DNA of 64,000 bases from assembly GCA_023055425.1 (NCBI GenBank), contig JALGPY010000003.1, positions 23,681,001 to 23,745,000 on the forward strand, given 5' to 3'. This document shows, one piece after another, positions 1 to 11,312 of the stretch. The stretch is from Linanthus parryae (taxonomy: Eukaryota; Streptophyta; Magnoliopsida; Ericales; Polemoniaceae). A program made the translations under genes and the position numbers. The notes under the pieces are model-generated. The model was not told the DNA's origin, did not search any database, and was given only the letters and a program-made list of their open reading frames with translations. Within the stretch, counting starts at the first letter, position 1. Every line of letters starts with the position of its first letter.

Positions 1-63
1 AATCAAGAGAAGGAAGAAGACCATCACCCGAACAACAAAACGGGGGATAATGAAGATTGTGAT

Positions 64-816
64 ATGTATGTCGAGAGGGAGACCACGGATGCATCAAACA
101 TGGAAGAGGGAAGCAATAAACTGCCTTCCAATGAAGACATCATGGATGCTAATAAAGGGGAAGTCCTATCGTTTAACAAGAATAACCCATTGAAACCTAT
201 GATTTTTATACTAAAGAAATTGAAACAGAGCATTGCTCTGCCATTCATAACCCATTGAAACCTATGATTGTTATACTAAAGAAATTGAAACAGAGCATTG
301 CTCTGTCATTCCCCAATAGCTTGATAGTTAGACTTTTGGGAAGAAGAGTGGGTTTCAAGGTGCTTCAAGAAAGAATACTAAAACTTTGGAAGCTTTCTCG
401 ACCCTGCAGATTCCGTGATATGGCAGATGGGTTTTATATCATTGATTTCGAGGATAAAGACGATATGAACAGAGCACTTACAGGAGGTCCCTGGATTGTG
501 CTTGATCACAACCTTACAGTTCGAAAGTGGGAGCCTGACTTCAAACCATCGAAACAAAACAGTTCTTCACCGCCGTTTGGATCCGGCTACAACAGCTGCC
601 GGAGGAATACTACGACTTACAGAGTCCTCAAACTCATATCTAAGCACTTTGGAGAACATATCAAGAACGACATGGTTACAGTTAAAAGGTACGCACATAA
701 GGTATGCATGAATCTGTGTTAACATCGATATCACTAGTCCTCTCATACCGGAATTTAGAGTCCGAAAACACAACTATAAGGGTATTGTGATTTATGTTTA
801 TAACTCTAATATTAAG
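64..816 (+). pseudogene. DUF4283-type (LINE ORF1/gag-like) pseudogene
   Basis: The reading contains the DUF4283 signature of plant LINE-like ORF1 proteins: LLGRRVGFKVLQ, then LTGGPWIV, LTVRKWEPDF and, in other frames, AVWIRLQQLPEEYYD, SKHFGEHIKNDMV and SPLIPEFRVRK. In that family the domain is thought to bind nucleic acid. The similarity walks through frames: the 64-258 reading stops early, 255-560 continues in another frame, about 569-625 is in a third, 630-710 returns, and about 712-816 is in yet another. There are therefore at least four frame breaks and it is a decayed relic. The first break comes from a 65-bp tandem duplication. No reverse transcriptase was seen downstream. The left end may lie outside the window. 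Confidence 0.75.
184..313. repeat. 65-bp tandem duplication inside the DUF4283 relic
   Basis: Positions 184-248 and 249-313 are near-identical 65-bp copies that differ at only a few bases. Because 65 is not a multiple of three, the duplication shifts the frame. The upstream reading ends inside copy two, while the DUF4283 reading restarts in copy two. Confidence 0.9.
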
Positions 817-2600
817 GTCGTATATTGTGTAAGTTACGTGTTCTCAAGGATTATACAAAATTTCCATAGTTACCGAACACAATGGCTTGACATAAAATTA
901 TATTCGTACATAGTCATATATCTTTGATTTCTTTCAATAATGAGAAAGAATAACTTCTGATTTTCAAGCAAACAGGACATTTTAACTCATCTTTTTGTTT
1001 GGTGAAAGTACTATAGTAACTTCAAACAAAAGACAGGCTTGAGCTTATATTTTTAATAAGTAGATCTTGCATTCTATTTTATTATAGTCTCCAACATAGA
1101 ATGAAGCCTACATGTTGGAAATTAAATCTTTACCTGGTATAAGATTCTTGTTCCTTTTCAAGAAATTGGTTTAATTAGTCTGAGCAGAATCACTCCGATG
1201 GAAATATTTTTTTTCTTTTATTTAAGAAGTTATTGGTGCTATCAAAATATGGACATTTCAAGGAATTTTCAAGCCTGTAGTTGCTCAAGGACAAGTTGAA
1301 GTAAATTTCATATTTGATTGTAGTACGACGTAAGAAAAAAAATCTATAATAAACTATATATTCTCTGATATAAAGAATTTAAATGCAGAATACCATGTAC
1401 TTTTCACTTTTCGAGATCTTCCATTTCTTTGAGTTGCCTGTTAATTTCATATTTGGCTTCAATTTTATCAAATTCATGAGAGCTAAAAACAAGGAATAGA
1501 CTTTTAGATCCTTCACTAGAAAGAATTTTTCATTGGATTTTCAATTGTAAGGACTCATCGCATGATGTCATTTTCCGAATGATCAAATACAAGATGATGG
1601 TGGAGAGAAGATCGAATTGAATGGAGCTTACGAAAATGGTGTTTGATGATTTGACTATTCTCCGTCCTTAGAACACTACATGAAAAGTGAAATTGATGGT
1701 GAATATTTAGTGGGAATAAGTAAAGAGAACCGAAGAAAGATGAACCGATACTTACCCACTGATGTTTTTGCTCTTTTTATGGCATTAAAATATCAGCGAA
1801 AGTTCAATTGTGATGCTACCCTATCCTATATGTTCTAGTACCCTAAATGATTTTCAACAGTTATCTAAATCTATGGTTTTGAGTGTATCTGGAACAATTT
1901 CTTTTCGAATTTTGACTCTGAAAGCATCAAACAATCAATGTTCTTCAACATTGGGTCATAAATGAATGATACAAGTTTCTGCCACGGTGTTCTCTTCTTC
2001 TTAGCAAGTTGGTAGTTTCGATTCTTTTTTCTAATTAATGTATACATTTCGTGATGGTTTCCAAAATACTACAGTATCATTTATAGATACCACATTCATA
2101 GTTACTTTTACTATTTGGTAGTCTATAAGGAAACGTTAGTTAATTCAACATTCTAATGTGTACGACAAAATTAAGGTATTAGTATATGCTAATCGATTTA
2201 AATGGTTTTCACATGTACCACAAGTGCCTAAACTCTGATATATTTTGTAGCGAATCGTTAATCTCATTTCACTATTGGAGAAACATATTAAGTTACTTTA
2301 GCACTGACGTTTTCAAAGCCAATGCACTTGCAGCGTACGTGTCTCAACTAGTAGTTTTATGAAGCTAGGGAAATGACATTCTGCAACAATCATGGTTTCA
2401 GAAGATGAACGGGAGGGAACTGAAAGACATCTTCTAAACTTTTGGATGTTGAATGATTATTTAAGACTTAACGAACTACACAAATAAATCCGTAAGTTAC
2501 GAAAGTCACATGTAATGGAGTTACTAAACGATATATCAACACTCCAAATGTTCAAATTTCCCTTGCGAATTCCCGTCCATTAAAAGAAACAAAACAAACA
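817..2600. other. AT-rich intergenic stretch, no recognised gene
   Basis: No family signature is seen on either strand. A 52-codon open frame at 1680-1838 (plus strand) is unremarkable in length and was not recognised. The stretch may contain decayed transposon sequence linked to the relic on its left. Confidence 0.5.
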
Positions 2601-2659
2601 ACAAACTTCAAATGGTTTCAGAGAATTCAATTACCCTTAACTCCATAAGAACATCCAAA

Positions 2660-4278
2660 TCAAAGCACCCAGTTAATTCTATAGGGGAAAACAACAACCA
2701 ATGTGCAAAACGAACTGCCACTGAAGGCTTGTGCAGTAAACACAATTTGAAAAATGAAAAGACCTTCTGACATACCTTTTCGTCCGAATCTTTTTGTAGC
2801 TTTGATTCCTCGTTCTCCTCTATAATGCTTCGTTCCATAAGTTTGGCTTCTACTGCCCAGAGGAACAAGGCTTTGCATAACAAACTCTACCCCAAACATT
2901 CTAGGAAGACCATGGACATCAATTCTCTTTCCTGAGTTACGTTCCAGATCAAACCAGAAAAGGCCATCTCCATCATGATAAAGAACTTCGGTACCATCCT
3001 TTGACATAGCCAAAGGAGTGCACAACTCACGAGCCATGTTATTTATTGGTAAAGAAACCGAAAACAACTTAGTCCACGACTCTCCAACTGCATAATCCTT
3101 CATTATCCACACATCAATACTTTCTTTCCCATGATTACACATGCAGAGACACCCCTCTAAGACCACTAAGTTCATTTCACTGTACGAAAATACCTCCCTA
3201 GCAACAAGGTTGGGTGTGGGCACCAATTGATATTTCTCAGTAGCGAGATCAAATGCGGCAACAAAACGAGATTCACGGGAATTGTCAGTGACAAGCCAGT
3301 GTAAAGCCCCGCCACAGAACACACCAAAACGCTGCCCATACAGGAGGCAATAAGGGAAATTGGGAATCCGTCTCCATGCATTGGATTTTAGACTATAAAC
3401 CCTAACTTCTAAGTAAAAACCATCGTCATCAAACCCCTGCTGATACATTTTCACCACTTTGTAATCATCATGGATTGGATCGTACCCTATACCATATGTT
3501 TCTTCTAATGGGGAGCGGCGGAGTGGGGAATCAATGTGAGAATTGGGTAATTTGAGGAACTTTCTGGTGAATGGGTTCCAGATAACAACTTTAGTTAAAT
3601 CAAGGGCATACCATTTACCATAGCATAAAATTACTAAACCATTACAGGAACCGACAATCCGAGGAGGGCCCCGCGCTCTGGAGTATACCTGAAAAGGGAG
3701 GTCGATTTTGACCGCGTTGTCAAGTGAATCCAGGTTAATCAAATAGGTACCGCAATGTTGAACAATAAGGCTTCGATTGTTTCTGGATTCAATCGAGCAG
3801 TTCAGATGTAAATTGATGAAACTGGGACTGTCAATGAGAGCAAGCCATGGTTTGGAGACACATCTGAAGCGTAAAAGGGGTTTAACCGGCAAGCGTAGGA
3901 GTATGTCGATGACAACTTCAGTCGGCAAGTTTGCCATTAACTCGGGGATAGTCGTCATCCTTTCTCCGGAAGACCTGGAATGGAAATTTCTATAGTGATT
4001 AGCCGCGTACAGTAGTATTGAAAAGAAACTAGTTCACCGAATTGGAAGCAAATTATTAATAATGCCACAGCAAATGTCTATATCATACAAGCATAATTAA
4101 CTTTTGTACTGTAGACTCTTACAATGTTTTGTGTATTTTTTGTACTTGAAGCCTAATTTTAGGGGAACTTGATAGTGAAAATGGGGGGATACACAATTAT
4201 GTGATTATATGCAAAGGGAAGAAACAGAAGCAACAGTCATGTCATGTACATAATAGCATTACAACAGTTTGCAGATAT

Positions 4279-4322
<44 letters not shown>

Positions 4323-4387
4323 GCTCACCCACTACTAGTACTAGCATCAGCAATGTTTCTGGAAATCTTCTTGGTCTTCTTCTTCAT
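2660..4387 (-). CDS. F-box protein, CPR1/CPR30-like (copy 1)
   Basis: This is a predicted substrate receptor of an SCF ubiquitin ligase; the target is unknown. The main exon runs from 3974 to 2660. From the ATG at 3958 it has an F-box at about residues 6-50 (PELMANLPTEVVIDILLRLP, RFRCVSKPWLALIDSPSF), then an F-box-associated domain (GSCNGLVILCY, VIWNPFTRKFLKLP, YGIGYD, DDYKVVKM, GVFCGGALHWLV). The acceptor CAG|GTC at 3976/3974 joins in phase to an upstream exon ending at 4329 with donor GGGTGAG. That exon can start at ATG 4387, giving a lysine-rich leader (MKKKTKKISRN). Unlike copies 2 and 3, exon 1 has an in-frame TAA just upstream, so only the short leader is possible. The C-terminal tail after GTKHYRGERG passes a conserved possible donor (GGTATGTC, 2776-2769), so the last 35 or so residues are uncertain. 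The predicted product is 457 aa. CPR1-type proteins regulate NLR immune receptors in Arabidopsis; whether this paralogue does is unknown. Confidence 0.8.
4282..4319. repeat. (GA)n microsatellite in the F-box intron
   Basis: About 19 GA units lie just inside intron 1 of the copy-1 F-box gene, next to its splice donor. Shorter GA runs sit at the same place in copy 2 (15762-15776) and copy 3 (25211-25220), so the repeat predates the duplications. Confidence 0.95.
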
Positions 4388-4918
4388 TATCGTCTTTGAT
4401 GCACCCTCTTCTTCTTCTTATTCAAGGCTACAACGAGGAGGTGATAATCTACTGTCAATCGGTCGGAGGAGGGGCTTTCCCGGGACCAGAATTGGAGTTC
4501 TGATTGGAGTTTGACGGGTGGCTCTCTGTGTAATGTCAGCTCGATCGATTTGGGCCGATTGGAGTTCCAGTCTCAGAACCGGAGGATGATCACGCCGAAA
4601 CACGGTCTCCGGCGATGAAGAGAAATGATGGCGACTGGGGTTGAGTCTCCGGTCTCCCAAAACCCGTCAGTTAAATTGGATGGATAGACAACTACTGACT
4701 TTAATCAAATGCTCTTGTTTACATTTTCTACTTTATGATGGCATGTTTGGGAAAGCTGGATTATTCGTTTAATTAATTAAATTTTGATAATTAAACTCAT
4801 CCGTTTGACAAAGAAAAATAGATTATAGGATATTTGGAGTTTTTTTTTTTTTTTGAGAGAATATTTGGAGTTATTCAGGTACTTTAAAATATTTTTTTTT
4901 TATTTTTTTTCCAACAAC

Positions 4919-5110
4919 TTAAACGGATCTGGGTATAACCTAACCGGATATGGGTATGATCCAGCCGGATCCGGGTTGACACACACATTCACCAACCACA
5001 AACTGACACATGTGCTAAACATGGTAAACAGGTGATTTTTTTCCGAATAGATCCAGCCGGCCGGATCCGGGTCTGTCCCGGCCGGATCCAGGTCGATCCC
5101 CGTAGAATCC
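4919..5110. repeat. CCGGATCCGGGT-type motif cluster upstream of F-box copy 1
   Basis: At least five degenerate copies of a motif close to CCAGCCGGATCCGGGT occur in 190 bp (near 4921, 4940, 4960, 5052 and 5080). They lie some 250-450 bp 5' of the likely first exon of the minus-strand F-box gene. They may be promoter elements or the remnant of a simple repeat. Confidence 0.5.
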
Positions 5111-5985
5111 ACTTTCTACCGCCAGATTATTGATAATTAATTGATCCAATCTTTCCCAAACCAAGCCAATATAATACTACCGCTGGTTTGACTTTATAAT
5201 TTTTCCGTTGACTTTTTCCGCTTTATGTCCTTTTTTTTAAAGATCATTGTAAAAGCTTCATTCACACTAAATCAACAAACAATAATTGAGATTCGAGATG
5301 CAAGAGGAGAGAAAAATGATGAAGTTGTATCCACCAGAATTGGGAGTGTCTTTTTAAAGGTGACTTGGGATTGTTTGAAGTGAGTGACTGAAGTCGATTA
5401 GGTAATTTAAGAAATTCACGTGAGTTTACGTGTGTGTAGATGATAGATATTCGTCGGACCGATCATACATAAAGCCCTAAATACACGTAACTTAAATAAT
5501 GTTATCACGATGGTACGAGTGACACTGCGAGAAAAACAGACTCGGATTACCATACATAACTGAGACATGCTCATGACTCTATGTAGCTTTTTCCCCTTTA
5601 CATAGTTTTATATCTCTAAATTCAAGTCAAATTTGTTCAGTTTTCTCTTACATGGTGTGTTCGGTTATAATCCAAGGATATGTTCTGTTATGAGAGGCTC
5701 TAAACAAAGTAAAGGCTAACAAAATGCAGCAACCATTGAGTACCAAACATTAGCAAACGGGAACCATTGAGTGCCAAATGTATTATGATCGACGATGAGA
5801 GATTAGAGCAGAATGGAAAGCCAGAAACATCCGTGATCGACGCAGTTTAGAAAAAAGATACACATTCTCACTACAGGAGGATAAATAACACCACATTTTG
5901 CGCAGTAAACACTTTGGCCCAAAGGGTCACCCATGACATAAAGAAACAGGCAACTTTGGCACATATAGCTTGCCCAATATATATC
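5111..5985. other. Intergenic, nothing recognised
   Basis: AT-rich spacer between the F-box copy-1 upstream region and block X. No coding signature was seen on either strand. Confidence 0.4.
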
Positions 5986-5989
5986 TTCC

Positions 5990-7905
5990 TGAAAAGATCC
6001 CTAATATATACTTCAATTTCTCTTCCAGCGGAGGAATCCACCTGAAAATCGAATCCAGCCAATCAACACCACATAGATTAAGAAAACCGCCAACCTAATA
6101 ATCAAGTCGAACCAATATGCGCCAGTGAGATTCAAATAGTCGTTTAAGATCTTTTAATAGAGTCGTACCATTTTTGATGATTCCCTGATAACAATTATTT
6201 CCCCATTCAAATATTAATTTTTTGCGAAATACCTAAATCTCCGAAAGAAGGATTCAATAGTATAAGCTTTCAACAGAGAATAAACAGAAGCATAAGGGAA
6301 TGAAATCAAGAAGTTTAAGTTTTGATCTTCCCACTCCAAACACAATTAAAAAAAAAAGAAAAAAGATAAATGCTAGGGATCCCACCAGTATCTCTCACTC
6401 ATCTCCCACCAACATGTAAAAGTGGTAACGTGAATACTCATTTAACGTGAATACTCATTTGACATGATTGTATCTATGTGAAATGAAGGTGGGGGAGATG
6501 AATGGGAGACGAGCGGTGGGTTTCCTAGCATATCTCAAAAAATAATAATAAGAGAGGGGAAAAAACTAAAAAAAGAAAAGTTGTTGATTTTCAGTCTCAA
6601 TATCTTCGTTACATATAGAACAAACCCTGATAAAAACATCTCAAATCATAAGTTCGATACCAAAATACAAGTTTCCGTAGAGGATTCAACGAAGACCATA
6701 CACGCACCAACCAGACAACTATCGGAACCAGCTAGGGACCTAACCACCACGGTAATGAGCCAGACCACATACCACAACATAGATACATAATCAAAAGGCT
6801 TTCACCAACTAGCGAAAACAAAACCCTCAAAGCATCAAAAGGACGTCCTCACTTCATAGACTTCACGAAACAGCAGCATAGCAGACTTAGACGCCATGAT
6901 CTTCACTAGAGAAACTGCACAAGACCAGGGAGTAGTATTAGGTAATGTGATAACAGGCATATCACCCATAGCACTGCTAGGTTAAAGTTGTGTGAACTTC
7001 AATGACGGGTTACTTTTTATTTAAAATGATAAATTACATGGATGCAAGAAATGAATTCCCCCTTTCATAATAAGCATGTTACCACAGAAAGAAGAAAAAT
7101 GCCTACATTCTTGAAAGCACATTCTGTACATGTAGTAAATCAATCACTCTTTCAAGTTTCTACACTAACAAAAAGAAAAGGCAACGGATAAGTGCTCCAC
7201 GGACATAGAGTGTCAACCTGAATAATAAAAGGAGTAGAGAGCTTAATGGTCCTTTTTTTTCTTTTCATCCGTTGCAAGTCTGGAATTGGCATAACTGACT
7301 TCCTAGGGCAGAACTCTAAACGAACAGTTGTGGACAATTAAGCTACATACAGTGAACAACTAACAGTGCCCCTCAAGCGCCAGTGTATATAATCATCACT
7401 AATTAGATACTTCTGTCAAACACCAAAAGAATAGTATGTGTGTGCATATATTGTGGCGATTGTCTATCTTCATCCATTTGTCGAAAGCACTGGGGTTCAA
7501 TCCCTGCGAAAGAAGATATTCTCCAACTAAAGCACACAAAAAGGTAGGTAGTGTAAAAGGTGGCAGGAATGAAGCATCGGCAACACAAATGAAAAGGTAC
7601 ATCAATAGAAACTAGAGAAATTTTTTAGTACTCCAACAAAACACCACGTGGTGCTCAACGGTGCTCTACAACCAACGAGTGTGTACCAATCACTTAAAAA
7701 GTGGTAGGCTCCACTAACAAGTTGTATAAGTTGTCCACTTTAAATGGACCTAGAGGAACATGTGGTGAGGTGCGCTATTGGAGCATTAAAAAAATTCTCT
7801 GGAAACAGATAAGTTCTGCAAAAGTAGAAGGCAAGCTGCATTCTAAGGCCAAACTTGAGGTCAAAAGAGCCAAAGTCAATACGTTACCCGCTCTGACACA
7901 CAAGA
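5990..7905. repeat. Block X, copy 1 of the duplicated unit
   Basis: This block has clear homologues at about 19560-21100 and 29690-30990. Anchors shared by all three are the CTTCATA-GACTTCA and CAGCAGCATAGCA area (6850-6890), CCCATAGCACTGCT (6966-6980) and TTTCATAATAAGCATG (7062-7077). Short minus-strand readings in copies 2 and 3 are similar to each other but are broken in copy 1, so conserved coding is not supported. It may be non-coding, or an old pseudogene carried along with the F-box gene. Confidence 0.6.
6371..6531. mobile_element. MITE-like element with terminal inverted repeats
   Basis: The ends form an imperfect inverted repeat: ATGCTAGGGATCCCACC on the left, GGTGGGTTTCCTAGCAT on the right. 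Secondary inverted CATCTCCCACC / GGTGGGGGAGATG arms lie further in. The middle holds a 17-bp direct duplication (AACGTGAATACTCATTT twice, near 6427-6460). The target duplication is not clear. There is no coding capacity. Confidence 0.55.
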
Positions 7906-9050
7906 TTGATTAATATCACTTTTCAAAGATATGGTCCTTTTGTCTAATTGAACCCTTTCTACATTGCACCCACAAAGGGGCATCAGAGGTAGTCATGGAA
8001 AGCGAGATAGGAAGGATTATTTTATACTTGGATGAGGATATTTGGAGGAATATGAGAGAGATTAGGGATCTAAGTTAAAACAAGGATTGTTGAGTTGAGT
8101 TCGGTTGAAAGAGAGCGTAGGAGTTGTGCGGGAGAAAATATACTGCATTGGATATTGTTTAAAGTGGCTATCAGCATTTTATGGTTTCTGACTCGGTTAA
8201 GAGATTTCTTAATTAAAATGACCTGTCAACTAAAGATGAAACAGGAAAAACAAAACATATGCCTCACCTAAACTTTCTATATAAAACATAGCCAAGCCAA
8301 TTAGTATATCGCCAAAATATGATACAACAAACCAAACAACAATGATAGTGTGGAACCCCACCATACTGTTTACCCTCCTTCCAGTCAAAGTGTGTAGACA
8401 GTATTTTTAAAATTTAAAGTTATCTGTTTTCTCTGCACTTCGGTTTCTCTCTCCCTCTGTTTCTCCTCCCTTACTCCTTCGTCTCACACACACAATCCAT
8501 ATTCACGGCCGGCCCACCGCCTGTCACTCAACTCCTCCCGTTCCCGCTGAGAAGAATATGTAAGATTTGTCTTACTTCTTCCAGCTCTCAACGTCTCCAG
8601 CAACGTCCCAACCAGAAATTGAAGTGCTGATAACTCTGGGTTTCTTTTAATTTCTATCATTGTTCGCTCACTATTTTAGTCAATAGACTTAGGTTTTGTT
8701 TTCGTCATATGTTAGTGAGTGTTATAATAGTTCAGCCCTACCATCCCGTGTTCCGAGCTTCCACCTAGACTATCTATGGAGTTGAAATTGGGTGTAATGC
8801 AGATAAAAACTCAAAACAGAGGGCTATAATTTATTTTTTTTATTTTTTTTTATTTTTTATTTTTTTTTGCAGTGATGAACTGATTTGGTATTAATTTGAA
8901 TATTCCAGAGTTCAGTAATTTCCACAAAATGATGCTTATAATAATCCTTTTTTGGTACTATTTTAAACAGATTTTCTATTATTATTTTCCATTGTTGTCC
9001 TAAGAATGTAGTTTCCTGTCAAAATAAAGCGCCTAGGGTCCTACAATATG
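7906..9050. other. Unit spacer, no gene recognised
   Basis: The segment near 8380-8450 (CAGTCAAAGTG, TTTTCTCTGC) matches about 21600-21660 in unit 2. Unit 2 lacks the part from about 8450 to 9040. T-rich low-complexity sequence lies at 8830-8870. No coding signature was seen. Confidence 0.45.
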
Positions 9051-9062
9051 GCAGTTCGTGGG

Positions 9063-9270
9063 ATATATTTTTTGGGCAAATTCAGTGTATTAAAAACTAG
9101 AAAGTACATGATTCAAAAAAAAAAAATAAAAAATAAAGTACAAAGAACCAGGGGCATACCCCCTGCCTATACAAACACAGTTGTATTACAAAACAAGAGC
9201 AAAGCTTACAACACTAAAGTTAGTGTACTAACTACAGAAGAACCTAATCAAGACCTCATCTGCTAGCTAG
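9063..9270. mobile_element. Small insertion flanked by TCGTGGGA repeats
   Basis: The paralogous sequence at about 21680-21700 reads straight through where this stretch sits. The copy-1 sequence is bracketed by TCGTGGGA on both sides (about 9057 and 9272), as expected for an 8-bp target duplication. The interior has an A-rich tract and no coding capacity. It could be a SINE, a hAT derivative or a LINE end; the class is not resolved. Confidence 0.5.
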
Positions 9271-10440
9271 GTCGTGGGAAACGGTGGAGCATGTTTTCGT
9301 CTGAAAACTCGGAATAATGGAGCATGGTGTAAGAATTATACACTTTTAGGTCTGGTGTTAAACATTGCATTTTTCTTTTTTGTTCAACCGTGCCAACTTC
9401 ATAGATTTTATTTTATTTTTCTTTACCGAGCTGATGCGCTCGTTTAAAGTGCCAGAGAAGACTACTGCACTACTTTCATGTACAACCCGTGACATATGAA
9501 TCAATGAGTAGCTAACCAGGGGAGAAGTCTCTGACCAAAAAGTGAATAAGGTCAACAATTGCTCACATAATTAGCTATGTTTATTACACATGATTTTGGA
9601 AACATGCCTTACTACTGACTTTAATTCAATTCTATTAATATTGCAGTCAGGTCACTATTAGGACATTAATAAACCATATAGTTCAATCTCTCTTCTCCCA
9701 ATAGATGTATGAGAGGAATCATTGACGGCCTAACTTGAACTTGTCATTATGAAGAAAGCAAATAGCTGCTTTGCAATAATTCTTTCAACAATTTTGTTCC
9801 TCTAATGTGATTTCTTTTTGTAGACTTAAACTCCAGCACTGTAGGATTTCCAGTCAGGCTGTGTGCACAACTGGCCACTCTTTTTCATATAAGATAAATC
9901 TTCATATTCCGGTGCATTGTACAGACCTCTGACTCTATCGTTTCAGTAGTAAGATCAAAAGAAAGGAAAATCAACTGAATACATTCGATGTAAACTGATA
10001 ACTCATCTCCACATAACTTACATCATGTGGATTAGAAATCTTCCTATACAGACACTACCTTCAGATGAAAATGGGTCCATCTACCTTCTCCATTAGAAAT
10101 TCAGAAAACAATCTCCCGATAGTAAGTTCTCTCACAAACTACTCTATCTACAGGAGTAGCCAGAATTTCAGTGGAGGATGCAAGATCTTTATAGAGCAAG
10201 GGCTGAAATACCACTATAAACATTCTTTTTTCAATATAGGTTTAGTAAGCAATTAACAATTGATAGCATTTACGTACATGGTTGTTTCATACAAATATAA
10301 AATATTAATAATGACGATCAAGTTAATGGGATGTTTTTAAGTTCTTTTCGTTTAAATAACTAGGAAGAGATGGAATTTCTAGAATCAGAACTATTAAATT
10401 ACCTACAGAATTTTTAGGGTAAACACCTAAATAGGAAAAA
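9271..10440. other. Unit spacer, no gene recognised
   Basis: The first part (9275-9360) is homologous to 21690-21785 in unit 2. The remainder has no recognised feature. Confidence 0.4.
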
Positions 10441-11312
10441 CATGCAAGGGTTAAGAGTAATATTAATAAACTTTGGAGGGGCAAAAATGCTAGAAACATG
10501 GAGAAATAGTTCGAACAATGGGAAGAATAGATTCAGTCTGCTTCAGATGCTGCTGGAACACCAAGATCCAATTCTCTGTAGCGGAACCATTGCACTCCCT
10601 TGTTTACACACATATTGGCAGCGGGGATGGAACCACTACCATAGCCATAAGATCTAAGCTGAATCTTTATATGCATTACTTAATTATTTGTTTCCTTATT
10701 ATGGGCATATCCCCCATATGAATTCAGAGTAATGTTTCTCTTCTCATTTCTCATCATATGGGCAAAATGTATGAAAAGAGGATAAAAAATTGTTACTCTG
10801 TCTATTACATGATCTCATCTGCAAACATTTATCCCTTTGATTTACGATCTAACTCGCGGCATCATTTCTTGTATATCTTCTACGTCAGTAGTTACATTGT
10901 ACTTTCCAGATTTGAGTCAGTCTCATAGAACTGGAGACCTCTATGATAAAACCCTTCTGGAGAGAAAACAGCCTATGTTTAACTTAAATACAGGACTACA
11001 TTGCTTTAATCTGACTTCTGTTATGTATCTAAGTCCATATCACAGAAATCATAGGGAAATGAATTTCGAACTTATTCCAACTAAACTAGGGGATTTAGTA
11101 CTTTCTTCAAGGGATCAGTGGAAGAAAGTTGAAGTAGTTGGTGGCGGTATTTTCAAACGCAAAGCATTAACAAGCAAAACTTTGATTTACTTAGGTAACC
11201 AGCAACACATGAGGTCATTCAAGCTTTTTGTTGGTCAAACATGTGGGTCAGAGCTTATATATCCAGATTTGATATTTTCCCTATGTTGTATAGGACCTCA
11301 ACAGTTAAAATG
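10441..11312. repeat. Block Z, copy 1
   Basis: Homologous to about 31130-32115 and to 36389-36540. Shared stretches include the TTGGAGGGGC-AAAATGCTAGAAA area, CAACACATGAGGTCATTCA and AACATGTG-GGTCAGAGCTT. A 158-codon open frame (10837-11313, plus) is present here, but its homologues in units 3 and 4 carry stops and deletions. It therefore shows no sign of constraint and was not recognised. Confidence 0.55.

Noticed and set aside
1680..1838. 52-codon plus-strand open frame
   Set aside because: Too short, unrecognised, no homologous second copy in the window, and the frame upstream is closed.
7485..7510. GGGGTTCAATCCC word resembling a tRNA T-arm
   Set aside because: No acceptor, D or anticodon stem around it; the homologue near 20750 has changed.
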